NCBI RefSeq assembly: GCF_000719335.1
Contig: NZ_JOGB01000003.1
Span: 62,001 to 126,000, forward strand
From: Streptomyces sp. NRRL S-87
GTDB taxonomy: Bacteria; Actinomycetota; Actinomycetes; Streptomycetales; Streptomycetaceae
DNA length: 64,000 nucleotides
Reading direction: 5' to 3'
This document shows, piece by piece, positions 7,422 to 15,266 of this stretch (its first letter is position 1; every line of letters begins with the position of its first letter). The notes under the pieces are model-generated. The model saw only the letters and a list, made by a program, of their open reading frames with translations. It was not told where the DNA came from and did not search any database. The translations under genes and the position numbers were made by a program.

Positions 7422-9116
7422 ATGACCGCCGACCTGTCCGCCAACCTGACCGTCGCGTCGCTCTCCGAGAAGCACCGGCCCGTCCTGGACCAGGCGCTGG
7501 AGGCCATCCGCAGCCGCGCCTACTGGTCCCCGCACCCGGAGCACCCCAAGGCGTACGGCGAGACCGCGCCGGCCGACGGCCAGGCGGCCTTCGAGGCGCT
7601 GCGCGGCACCCGGTTCGACCTGGACCAGCCCGGTACGGACGGCTGGACCGGCGCCGAGGTCTCCCCGTACGGCATCGAGCTCGGCGTGGAGTACCCGCAC
7701 GTGGACGCGGACGTCCTGCTGCCCGCCATGAAGGCCGGCATGGCCGCCTGGCGCGACGCCGGCCCCGAGACCCGCGCCCTGGTCTCCATCGAGATCCTGT
7801 CCCGCATCTCCGCGCGCACGCACGAGTTCGCGCACGCGGTCATGCACACCAGCGGCCAGGCGTTCATGATGGCCTTCCAGGCCGGCGGCCCGCACGCGCA
7901 GGACCGCGGCCTGGAGGCGGTGGCGTACGCGTACGAGGAGCAGACCCGCGTCCCGGGCGCCGCCGGCTGGTCCAAGCCGCAGGGCAAGCGCGACCCGCTG
8001 AACCTCGACAAGACGTTCACCGCCGTCCCGCGCGGCATCGCGCTGATGATCGGCTGCAACACCTTCCCGACCTGGAACGGCTACCCGGGCCTGTTCGCCT
8101 CCCTCGCCACCGGCAACGCGGTGCTGGTCAAGCCGCACCCGCGCGCCGTGCTGCCGCTCGCGCTCACCGTCCAGGTGGCCCGCGAGGTGCTCGCCGAGGC
8201 CGGCTTCGACCCGAACCTGGTCGCGCTGGCCGTCGAGCGTCCGGGCGAGGGCATCGCCAAGGAGCTCGCCGTCCGCCCCGAGGTCCGGATCATCGACTAC
8301 ACCGGCTCGACCTCCTTCGGCGACTGGCTGGAGGCCAACGCCCGCCAGGCGCAGGTCTACACGGAGAAGGCCGGCGTCAACACCGTCGTCATCGACTCCA
8401 CCGACGACTACAAGGGGATGCTCTCCAACCTGGCGTTCTCGCTGTCCCTCTACAGCGGCCAGATGTGCACCACCCCGCAGAACCTGCTGATCCCGCGCGA
8501 CGGCATCGCGACCGACCTCGGCCCGAAGTCGTACGACGAGGTCGTCGCGGACCTCGCGAAGTCCGTGGACGGCCTGCTGGGCGACGACGCCCGGGCGAAC
8601 GCGCTGCTGGGCGCCCTGGTCAACCCCGACGTCAAGGCCCGCCTGGAGGCCGCGGCCGGACTGGGCGAGGTCGCCCTGGCCTCGCGGGAGATCGTCAACC
8701 CGGAGTTCCCGGGGGCGGTCGTGCGCACGCCGGTGATGGTCAAGCTCGACGCCGCCAAGCCGGACCCGGAGGCGGCCTACCTGTCCGAGTGCTTCGGCCC
8801 GGTCTCGTTCGCCGTGGCGGTCGACTCGACGGCGGACGCGCTCGACCTGCTCCGCCGCACGGTCCGTGAGAAGGGCGCCATGACGGTCGGCGCGTACACG
8901 ACCTCGGCGGACACCGAGCGGGCCGTGGAGGAGGTCTGCCTGGAGGAGTCGGCGCAGCTGTCGCTCAACCTGACCGGCGGCGTCTACGTGAACCAGACCG
9001 CGGCCTTCTCCGACTTCCACGGCTCCGGCGGCAACCCGGCCGCGAACGCCGCCCTGTGCGACGGCGCCTTCGTCGCGAACCGCTTCCGGATGGTCGAGGT
9101 CCGCCGCCAGGCCTGA
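7422..9116 (+). CDS. paaN: Phenylacetic acid degradation protein PaaN (aldehyde dehydrogenase superfamily)
   Basis: PaaN-type protein of 564 residues, related to the aldehyde dehydrogenase half of PaaZ. That half oxidises the semialdehyde made by ring opening in phenylacetyl-CoA catabolism. Aldehyde dehydrogenase features are present: NAD-site region TFPTWNGYPGLFASLATGNAVLVKPHP, GSTSFGDWLEANA, and the catalytic Cys at about residue 349 (SGQMCTTPQN). The C-terminal SGGNPAANAA loop is typical of PaaN. The MaoC-like hydratase domain of PaaZ is missing, so ring opening must be done by another protein. ATG at 7422 follows ACGAGGAG. It is convergent with the methyltransferase gene, with a shared terminator. 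Confidence 0.9.
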   Translation: MTADLSANLTVASLSEKHRPVLDQALEAIRSRAYWSPHPEHPKAYGETAPADGQAAFEALRGTRFDLDQPGTDGWTGAEVSPYGIELGVEYPHVDADVLLPAMKAGMAAWRDAGPETRALVSIEILSRISARTHEFAHAVMHTSGQAFMMAFQAGGPHAQDRGLEAVAYAYEEQTRVPGAAGWSKPQGKRDPLNLDKTFTAVPRGIALMIGCNTFPTWNGYPGLFASLATGNAVLVKPHPRAVLPLALTVQVAREVLAEAGFDPNLVALAVERPGEGIAKELAVRPEVRIIDYTGSTSFGDWLEANARQAQVYTEKAGVNTVVIDSTDDYKGMLSNLAFSLSLYSGQMCTTPQNLLIPRDGIATDLGPKSYDEVVADLAKSVDGLLGDDARANALLGALVNPDVKARLEAAAGLGEVALASREIVNPEFPGAVVRTPVMVKLDAAKPDPEAAYLSECFGPVSFAVAVDSTADALDLLRRTVREKGAMTVGAYTTSADTERAVEEVCLEESAQLSLNLTGGVYVNQTAAFSDFHGSGGNPAANAALCDGAFVANRFRMVEVRRQA

Positions 9117-9135
9117 CCCCTCCGCCGGACGCCCC

Positions 9136-9951
9136 CTAAGGCAGGCCCGGCCCCAGCGGGGCCGGGCCTCCCCAGTGGAACAGCGCCATCGCGACGCTCG
9201 TCGCGAGGTTGTAGCTCGACACCTGCGGCCGCATCGGCAGGGACACCAGGTGGTCGGCGCGCTCGCGCAGCTCCGGCGAGATGCCGTGGCGCTCCGATCC
9301 GAACGCGAGCAGCGCGTCGGCCGGGAGGACGTGGGCGCGGATGTCGTCGCCCTCGGGGTCGAGGGCGTACAGCGGGCCGGGCGGCAGCTCGGCGAGCGTG
9401 ACGCGCTCGACGGCGGTGGCGTAGTGGAGCCCGGCGCCGGCGCGGACGACGTTGGGGTGCCAGGGGTCGAGGTCGCCGGTGGTGACGACGCCGGTCGCGC
9501 CGAAGCCGGCCGCGAGCCGTACGACGGCCCCTACGTTGCCGAGGTTGCGCGGGTTGTCGAGGACGACCACGGGCGCGGTCCTGGGAGCGGCGCCCAGCAG
9601 CCGCAGGTTCGCCTCCCGCTCCGGGCGGGTGGCCAGGGCCGCCACGCCCGTCGGGTGCACCCGCAGCAGCAGCTCGTGCAGCACCTGCGTGGGCACCTCG
9701 CGGACCACGGCCGCGACGGCGTCGGTGACGTCCGGTGCCAGGCTCCGGGCGAGCGCGAGCACGGCCGCGCGGTCGTCGGCGATGCCGATGCGGACGTCGG
9801 CGCCGAAGCGCAGTGCGTGCTTGAGGGCGTGGAACCCGTCGAGCAGCACGGCCGCGTCGGCCGTCGACCGCCAGTCGAGTACCGCTTCGGCCAGCTCGGC
9901 GCCGCCCGGGCCGCCGTGCCCCTGCCGGCGCTCTCCACTCTCCTCGCTCAT
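9136..9951 (-). CDS. TrmH/SpoU-family RNA 2'-O-methyltransferase
   Basis: SPOUT-class RNA 2'-O-ribose methyltransferase of 271 residues, SAM-dependent, target RNA unknown. All three SpoU motifs are visible: NPRNLGNVGAVVR (about 150), ALLAFGSERHGIS (about 220) and SLPMRPQVSSYNLATSVAMALF (about 240-262), whose knot binds SAM. An N-terminal domain of about 140 residues presumably binds substrate RNA. ATG at 9951. It sits between the two halves of the paa locus without any functional link to them. Its last codons overlap the hairpin at 9144-9168. Confidence 0.88.
   Translation of the reverse strand: MSEESGERRQGHGGPGGAELAEAVLDWRSTADAAVLLDGFHALKHALRFGADVRIGIADDRAAVLALARSLAPDVTDAVAAVVREVPTQVLHELLLRVHPTGVAALATRPEREANLRLLGAAPRTAPVVVLDNPRNLGNVGAVVRLAAGFGATGVVTTGDLDPWHPNVVRAGAGLHYATAVERVTLAELPPGPLYALDPEGDDIRAHVLPADALLAFGSERHGISPELRERADHLVSLPMRPQVSSYNLATSVAMALFHWGGPAPLGPGLP
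9144..9168. terminator. Hairpin terminator for paaN inside the convergent gene's 3' end
   Basis: A perfect 11-base stem GGCCCGGCCCC / GGGGCCGGGCC with loop AGC lies 27 bases past the paaN stop. It also encodes the Gly/Pro-rich last residues of the methyltransferase. Confidence 0.7.
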
Positions 9952-10512
9952 GCCCTCACCCTATGACCCCGCCCCCGCCCCTCCCCGCCCGCCACGGCAC
10001 GGGCACCGGCGCCGGCGTCCGTGCGGTGCCGTCCCGTACCGGTGCGGTGCGGTGCCGGTGCCGTCCGTACCGGTGCCGGTGCCGCTGCCGGTGAGGGGCG
10101 CCCGTCCGGCGCGTCGGCCCAGCACCCGGCCGGTCGTGCCGACGGCGCGGACCGTTGCCCTGCGGGGCCGATCCCCCACCCCGCCCTTTCACCGTTTCCC
10201 GAGGCTCCGCCCCGGCCCCCGACCGGCGCTCCGCGCCGGGTCCGCCTCAAACGCCGGCGGGGCTGGATGGATCCCGCCGCCGTCAATCCCACTCTCGCCG
10301 GCGCCTGAGGCGCGGGGTCCGGGGCGGAGCCCTGAGGTGCGTGCTCCGGGGCGGAGCCCCACGCAACTCCAACCCCGGCGGCGGCAACTCCAGCCCCGCC
10401 GGCGTTTGAGGCGCGGGGTCCGGGGCGGAGCCCCGGGAGGGCGGGCGGCGGCCCGGCGGTGGGGGGCCGGGGGCGGAGTCCCCGGTTTCGGGAAGGGGCG
10501 GGGTGGGGGAAC
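9952..10512. repeat. 561-base non-coding region with dispersed GC-rich repeat copies
   Basis: No gene seen. The first 140 bases are GGTGCC/CCGTACCGGT microsatellite-like DNA. From 10195 on there are several copies of one element containing CGCCGGCGTTTGAGGCG plus GTCCGGGGCGGAGCCCC. Direct copies lie at about 10294-10332 and 10398-10437, partial copies at 10343-10360 and 10463-10488, and an inverted copy at about 10201-10266. The CCGGGGCGGAGCCCCGG part folds as a hairpin. Such intergenic repeats are common in streptomycetes; here they lie downstream of the HTTM gene and may act as terminators. Confidence 0.65.
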
Positions 10513-11904
10513 TCAGCCCGCGGCGGCGGGGGCCGCGTCGGCGCCCGGCTCCGGATCGGCCGACCCGGCAGGAGTCCCGGCCGGCGCCGGAAGGCGCGCG
10601 ACGTCGGCGGGGGCGGCGGGGGCGACCGGGTCGGCCGGGGCGGGGTCGGGGTGCGGGGCGGTGGCCCCGCGGCCGGGGAAGCGGAGGGCGGGGAGCCGCG
10701 CCCACGCTCCCGAGGCCCTGGCGCCGAGCCAGAGCAGGAAGGCCGTCGGCAGGAAGACCGCATCGGCGGCGATCATCGCCATCGAGAAGAACGGCAACCC
10801 CATCAGCACCGCGATCCCGGCGTGCTCCAGCATCATCGCCACGAGCAGCACGTTCTTGACCCGCCGGTTGAACAGCGTGAACGGGAACGCGACCTGCACC
10901 GCCACCGTCCCGTACGACAGCAGCAGCACCACCGTCCCACTGGCCCCCAGCAGCCCCGACAGCTCCGGCCAGGGCGAGAAGTAGTCCAGGTGCAGCGGGT
11001 AGTACAGCGCCGTCCCGTCCTGCCAGCGGGACCCCTGGATCTTGTACCAGCCGGCCGTGGCGTAGATCAGGCAGACCTCCGCCATGATCACCAGCAGGCC
11101 CGCGTTGTGCACGATGTTGCCGAAGACGTCGAACAGCGCCCGCGCCTCGCTCCGCGCCCCGCCCCGCCCGCCGCCGCGGTCCACGCGGTCCACCGCCCAC
11201 CACAGGCCCTGCACGGCCCACAGCAGCCCCAGCACCGCCAGCCACCCGAGGCCGAGCCGGCCCGCCGCCGCCGCGCCGGACAGCACCCCGCCCAGCAGCA
11301 CCCACAGCACGGGGCCCGCCCGGTCACGGTCCGGGTCCGCCCCGGACCGCGCCGCCCGGCGGGCGTCCAGCGACCACACCTGGGCGCACCGCGTCAGCAC
11401 GAGGTAGAGCGCGACCAGGTGCACGACGTTGTCCCCGCCGTCCCCCATGAACACGCTGCGGTTCTGGATCGAGAGCACCCCGACCATGAACACTGCCGAC
11501 ATCGCGCGCGTGCGCCACCCCACCAGCAGCAACGCGCTGGAGAGCACCGCCACCGCGTAGACCAGCTCGAACCAGAGCGTGCTGTCGCTCCACAGCAGCA
11601 CGGTGAACGCGTCGTTGCCCGCCACCAGCCGCTGCGCCAGCTCGAAGCTCCAGGGGCCGTCCGGCCCGTAGAGCTCGCGGCGGTGCGGGAACTCCCGCAG
11701 CAGGAAGAGCAGCCAGGTCGCGGCGAAGCCGATGCGCACCACGGCGCTCTGGTACGGGCCCAGCGCCCGCCCGGTGACCTGGCCGACCGGCCCCGCCAGC
11801 CGGGCCCGCAGCCGGCCCCACAGGGCCCTGGAGGCGCGCACGGGCCCATCCGGCACCGCCGGCCCGAGAGGGACCGACGACTGCACCGCGTCCACGCCGC
11901 TCAC
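10513..11904 (-). CDS. HTTM-domain (horizontally transferred transmembrane) membrane protein
   Basis: Polytopic membrane protein of 463 residues with at least eight hydrophobic helices, of the HTTM family related to the membrane part of vitamin-K-dependent gamma-carboxylase. Visible features: SAVVRIGFAATWLLFLL near residue 45, ELYGPDGPWSFE, IQNRSVFMGDGGDNVVHLVALYL and GWYKIQGSRWQDGTALYYPLHL. The C-terminal 60 residues are Pro/Ala-rich and cytoplasm-like. GTG at 11904 overlaps the TGA of the upstream DUF5819 gene, so the two form a coupled pair. The reaction, if any, is unknown; carboxylase residues cannot be confirmed here. Confidence 0.8.
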   Translation of the reverse strand: MSGVDAVQSSVPLGPAVPDGPVRASRALWGRLRARLAGPVGQVTGRALGPYQSAVVRIGFAATWLLFLLREFPHRRELYGPDGPWSFELAQRLVAGNDAFTVLLWSDSTLWFELVYAVAVLSSALLLVGWRTRAMSAVFMVGVLSIQNRSVFMGDGGDNVVHLVALYLVLTRCAQVWSLDARRAARSGADPDRDRAGPVLWVLLGGVLSGAAAAGRLGLGWLAVLGLLWAVQGLWWAVDRVDRGGGRGGARSEARALFDVFGNIVHNAGLLVIMAEVCLIYATAGWYKIQGSRWQDGTALYYPLHLDYFSPWPELSGLLGASGTVVLLLSYGTVAVQVAFPFTLFNRRVKNVLLVAMMLEHAGIAVLMGLPFFSMAMIAADAVFLPTAFLLWLGARASGAWARLPALRFPGRGATAPHPDPAPADPVAPAAPADVARLPAPAGTPAGSADPEPGADAAPAAAG

Positions 11905-12617
11905 GAAGCCGCCTCCTCGCGCTCGCCCGCGGCCGCCCGCCGCGCCGGCCCGGTGAGGTCGGCCTCGGTCACGCCCCACCAGGGCAGCTCGCGGTAGTAG
12001 ACCTGCGTGTCCGTGGCCTCGTTGCTGTACGGCGGCGCGGCCACCGACCGGGTGGCCGAGCGCAGCTGGATCCGCTCGACCCCGCCGACGCGCGGGCGCT
12101 CGTACAGCCGCTGCAGCGCGATCCGCCGCAGGTAGGCCTCGGCGAGCCGGCCGCGTTCGCCGGTGGCGCGGTTCTGGTCGTCGTGGGAGCCGGTGAAGAA
12201 GTCCCAGGCCCGGCGGAGCTCGTTCTGCTGGACGTGGCTCGGCACCGGGTTGTGCCGTATCCCGGCCCCGTCCTCGGCGGACAGGTCACGCCAGCCGGTC
12301 GTGACCCGCTCGCCGCTGGGGGTGCGCAGCTCGGCGCGGACCTGGACGGCGATGTTCTGCTGGAGGGGGTTCGGGGCGAACAGCTTCCAGTTCTGCTCGA
12401 ACTCGGGGTAGATCCAGTCGTCGACGACCTCGCGGTGCGCCTTGCTGACCGTGTTCTCCGGCGCGACGTGCAGGAACACCATCGCGAGGTGCCAGCAGGC
12501 GGCGACCGCCACCGTCCCGAGGGCCAGTGCCGCGGCCACCCGCGCGGGCCGGGACAGCCCGGCTATCCCCGCGGCCCGCGGCACGTCGGCGGGGGCCCCG
12601 CGCTCGTACGAATCCAT
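11901..12617 (-). CDS. DUF5819-family membrane-anchored protein
   Basis: Protein of 238 residues with one transmembrane segment at about 25-50 (ARVAAALALGTVAVAACWHLAMVFLHVAP) and a large non-cytoplasmic domain. That domain holds WIYPEFEQNWKLFAPNP, a signature of this family, then RAELRTPSGERVTTGWRDLS. ATG at 12617 follows GAGGAGCGG. It forms a two-gene operon with the HTTM protein, and the pairing suggests that the two act as a complex. It is divergent from paaA, but there is no evidence it belongs to phenylacetate metabolism. Confidence 0.78.
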   Translation of the reverse strand: MDSYERGAPADVPRAAGIAGLSRPARVAAALALGTVAVAACWHLAMVFLHVAPENTVSKAHREVVDDWIYPEFEQNWKLFAPNPLQQNIAVQVRAELRTPSGERVTTGWRDLSAEDGAGIRHNPVPSHVQQNELRRAWDFFTGSHDDQNRATGERGRLAEAYLRRIALQRLYERPRVGGVERIQLRSATRSVAAPPYSNEATDTQVYYRELPWWGVTEADLTGPARRAAAGEREEAAS

Positions 12618-12701
12618 CCCGCCCCGCTCCTCGGCCGTCCACAGAGCCTTCCACAGAGGTTGACACCCTACGGGCCCCCCGCTCACCATTGAAGAGGATG
12701 A

Positions 12702-12715
12702 ACCGAACGATCGGT
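12702..12715. promoter_or_regulatory. Palindromic operator upstream of paaABCDE
   Basis: ACCGAACGATCGGT, the exact reverse complement of the palindrome at 7297, lies 28 bases before the paaA start, followed by an overlapping half-site CGGTCGGTC. A TTGACA -35-like box is at 12659-12664. Binding here would block the promoter. Confidence 0.72.
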
Positions 12716-12743
12716 CGGTCGGGACCCGGACAGGGGAGCCAGG

Positions 12744-13736
12744 ATGGTTGCAGTGACCCAGGACGCGGCGGCGGGGCAGGTGCCCGACCCCGCGCTCGTG
12801 GCCGCGTTCGAGGCCGCCGTCGCGGCCGACGAGCGCGTCGAGCCCCGTGACTGGATGCCGGACGAGTACCGCGCGTCGCTGGTGCGCCAGATGGCACAGC
12901 ACGCCCACTCGGAGATCATCGGCATGCAGCCGGAGGCCAACTGGATCACCCGCGCGCCCTCGCTGCGCCGCAAGGCGATCCTGATGGCCAAGGTCCAGGA
13001 CGAGGCCGGGCACGGGCTGTACCTGTACAGCGCCGCCGAGACCCTCGGCACCAGCCGCGACGAGCTGCTCGACAAGCTCCACGCGGGCAGGCAGAAGTAC
13101 TCCTCGATCTTCAACTACCCCACCTTGACCTGGGCCGACGTCGGCGCCATCGGCTGGCTCGTGGACGGCGCGGCGATCACCAACCAGGTGCCGATCTGCC
13201 GCTGCTCGTACGGGCCGTACGCGCGCGCCATGGTCCGCATCTGCAAGGAGGAGTCCTTCCACCAGCGCCAGGGCTTCGAGCTGCTGCTGGCGCTGTCCCA
13301 GGGCACCGAGGAGCAGCACGCGATGGCCCAGGACGCGGTGAACCGCTGGTGGTGGCCCTCGCTGATGATGTTCGGCCCGCCGGACGACGAGTCGGTCCAC
13401 AGCGCACAGGCGATGGCCTGGAAGATCAAGCGGCACTCGAACGACGAGCTGCGCCAGCGCTTCGTCGACATCGCCGTCCCGCAGGCCGAGGCCCTGGGCC
13501 TGACCCTGCCGGACCCGGACCTGAAGTGGAACGAGGAGCGCGGCCACCACGACTTCGGCGCCATCGACTGGGCCGAGTTCTGGGACGTCCTCAAGGGCAA
13601 CGGCCCGTGCAACGAGCAGCGCCTGAACCAGCGCCGCCAGGCGCACGAGGAAGGCGCCTGGGTGCGCGAGGCCGCCGCGGCCTACGCCGCCAAGCACCAA
13701 GACCAGCAGCACCAGAACCAGGAGGCACGGGCATGA
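12744..13736 (+). CDS. paaA: 1,2-phenylacetyl-CoA epoxidase subunit PaaA (catalytic)
   Basis: Catalytic di-iron subunit of the phenylacetyl-CoA epoxidase (ring 1,2-epoxidase), 330 residues. Iron-ligand pairs are visible in a ferritin-like helical bundle: [15 protein letters not shown] and [13 protein letters not shown] (EAxxH/EExxH type). It works with PaaC in the oxygenase core, with PaaB bridging and PaaE supplying electrons. ATG at 12744 follows GGGGAG. The Gln/His-rich tail ([14 protein letters not shown]) is specific to this protein. Its stop overlaps the paaB start (ATGA), beginning a fully coupled operon. Confidence 0.95.
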   Translation: MVAVTQDAAAGQVPDPALVAAFEAAVAADERVEPRDWMPDEYRASLVRQMAQHAHSEIIGMQPEANWITRAPSLRRKAILMAKVQDEAGHGLYLYSAAETLGTSRDELLDKLHAGRQKYSSIFNYPTLTWADVGAIGWLVDGAAITNQVPICRCSYGPYARAMVRICKEESFHQRQGFELLLALSQGTEEQHAMAQDAVNRWWWPSLMMFGPPDDESVHSAQAMAWKIKRHSNDELRQRFVDIAVPQAEALGLTLPDPDLKWNEERGHHDFGAIDWAEFWDVLKGNGPCNEQRLNQRRQAHEEGAWVREAAAAYAAKHQDQQHQNQEARA

Positions 13737-14017
13737 CGCAGAACTGGCCGCTGTGGGAGGTGTTCGTGCGCTCGCGCCGCGGACTGTCCCACACCCACGC
13801 CGGGAGCCTGCACGCCCCGGACGCCGAGATGGCACTGCGCAACGCCCGCGACCTGTACACGCGGCGCAACGAGGGCGTCTCGATCTGGGTCGTGCCCTCC
13901 TCGGCCGTGACCGCCTCCTCGCCGGACGAGCGGGACCCGTTCTTCGCCCCGTCCGCCGACAAGCCGTACCGCCACCCCACCTTCTACGAGGTGCCGGACG
14001 GGGTGAAGAACCTGTGA
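13733..14017 (+). CDS. paaB: 1,2-phenylacetyl-CoA epoxidase subunit PaaB
   Basis: Small subunit of 94 residues that bridges the PaaA/PaaC heterodimers of the epoxidase. The family signature is clear: [31 protein letters not shown], then [18 protein letters not shown] and a C-terminal [13 protein letters not shown]. It overlaps paaA by four bases and paaC by four bases (GTGA), so all subunits are made by coupled translation. Confidence 0.95.
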   Translation: MTQNWPLWEVFVRSRRGLSHTHAGSLHAPDAEMALRNARDLYTRRNEGVSIWVVPSSAVTASSPDERDPFFAPSADKPYRHPTFYEVPDGVKNL

Positions 14018-14757
14018 CCGCCACCGCACCGAAGGGCGCCCCCGGCACCACCGACGCCGCCGCCGCGCTGGCACTGGGCGACGACGCCCTCGTCCTGGCC
14101 CAGCGGCTCGGCGAATGGGCCGGCCACGCGCCCGTCCTGGAGGAGGAGGTGGCCCTGGCGAACATCGCCCTGGACCTCCTCGGCCAGGCCCGCGTGCTGC
14201 TCTCGATGGTCGGCGACGAGGACGAGCTGGCGTACCTGCGCGAGGAGCGCCAGTTCCGCAACCTCCAGCTGGTCGAGCAGCCGAACGGCGACTTCGCCCG
14301 GACGATCGCCCGCCAGCTGTACTTCTCGCTCTACCAGCACCTGCTGTACGAGGAGCTGGCCGCCGGCGACTCCCCGTTCGCCCCGCTGGCGGCCAAGGCC
14401 GTCAAGGAGACCGCCTACCACCGCGACCACGCGGTCCAGTGGACGCTGCGCCTGGGCGACGGCACGCAGGAGAGCCGGGAGCGGATGCGCCGCGGCCTGG
14501 ACGCGCTGTGGCGCTTCACCGGCGAGCCGTTCCTGCCGGTCGAGGGTCTGGACCTGGACTGGTCCGGTCTCGAGACCCGCTGGCTGGCGGCCGTGACCGC
14601 GGTCCTGGAGCAGGCCGGGCTCGAGCTGCCGCAGGGCCCGCGCACCGGCGCGTGGCGGGCCGGGGCCGGCCGGCAGGGCCTGCACACCGAGTCGTTCGGG
14701 CGGATGCTCGCGGAGATGCAGCACCTGCACCGCAGCCACCCCGGAGCGTCCTGGTGA
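14014..14757 (+). CDS. paaC: 1,2-phenylacetyl-CoA epoxidase subunit PaaC
   Basis: Structural, non-catalytic ferritin-like subunit of the epoxidase core, 247 residues. Recognisable segments: LALGDDALVLAQRLGEWAGHAPVLEEEVALANIALDLLGQAR, EERQFRNLQLVEQPNGDFARTI and VKETAYHRDHAVQW, ending MQHLHRSHPGASW. GTG at 14014 overlaps the paaB stop, and the next GTG (14754) overlaps its own stop. The first 20 residues are a variable Ala/Thr-rich leader. Confidence 0.94.
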   Translation: MTATAPKGAPGTTDAAAALALGDDALVLAQRLGEWAGHAPVLEEEVALANIALDLLGQARVLLSMVGDEDELAYLREERQFRNLQLVEQPNGDFARTIARQLYFSLYQHLLYEELAAGDSPFAPLAAKAVKETAYHRDHAVQWTLRLGDGTQESRERMRRGLDALWRFTGEPFLPVEGLDLDWSGLETRWLAAVTAVLEQAGLELPQGPRTGAWRAGAGRQGLHTESFGRMLAEMQHLHRSHPGASW

Positions 14758-15266
14758 CCGGCTCCGCCGCGGACACCACGCCCACCCGGCTCGAGGAGGA
14801 GCTGGCCGCGCTGGCCGGCTCCGTCCCCGACCCGGAGCTGCCCGTGCTCTCCCTCACGGAGCTGGGCGTGCTGCGGGGCGTGCGGATGCTGGAGAGCGGG
14901 GCGGTCGAGGTCGCCCTCACCCCCACCTACACCGGCTGCCCGGCGATCGAGGCGATGGCCGCCGACATCGAGCGGGTGCTGCACGAGCACGGCATACCCG
15001 AGGTGTCGGTGCACACCGTGCTCTCCCCGGCCTGGTCCACCGACGACATCAGTGCCGAAGGGCGGCGCAAGCTCGCCGAGTTCGGCATCGCCCCGCCCCG
15101 GCCGCACGCGGCCGAGGGGCCGGTGCCGGTCACGCTGTCGGTGCGCTGTCCGCACTGCGGCTCCACCGACACCGAGCTGCTCAGCCGCTTCTCGTCCACG
15201 GCCTGCAAGGCGCTGCGGCGCTGCGTCTCCTGCCGTGAACCGTTCGACCACTTCAAGGAGCTGTAG
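14754..15266 (+). CDS. paaD: Phenylacetate degradation protein PaaD (iron-sulfur/metal maturation factor)
   Basis: PaaD-type protein of 170 residues, thought to mature the metal centres of the phenylacetyl-CoA epoxidase. It has the MIP18/SufT-like fold: VPDPELPVLSLTELGVLRGV, then LTPTYTGCPAIEAM with the conserved Cys, and WSTDDISAEGRRKL. A C-terminal zinc-ribbon-like pair (CPHCGSTDTELLS ... CVSCREPFDHFKEL) is also present. GTG at 14754 overlaps the paaC stop. paaE starts at the base after its TAG stop. Confidence 0.92.
   Translation: MTGSAADTTPTRLEEELAALAGSVPDPELPVLSLTELGVLRGVRMLESGAVEVALTPTYTGCPAIEAMAADIERVLHEHGIPEVSVHTVLSPAWSTDDISAEGRRKLAEFGIAPPRPHAAEGPVPVTLSVRCPHCGSTDTELLSRFSSTACKALRRCVSCREPFDHFKEL

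Noticed and set aside
10195..10490. CRISPR-like repeat spacing
   Set aside because: Copies are few, of unequal length, in both orientations, without uniform spacers or cas genes; they are dispersed intergenic elements.
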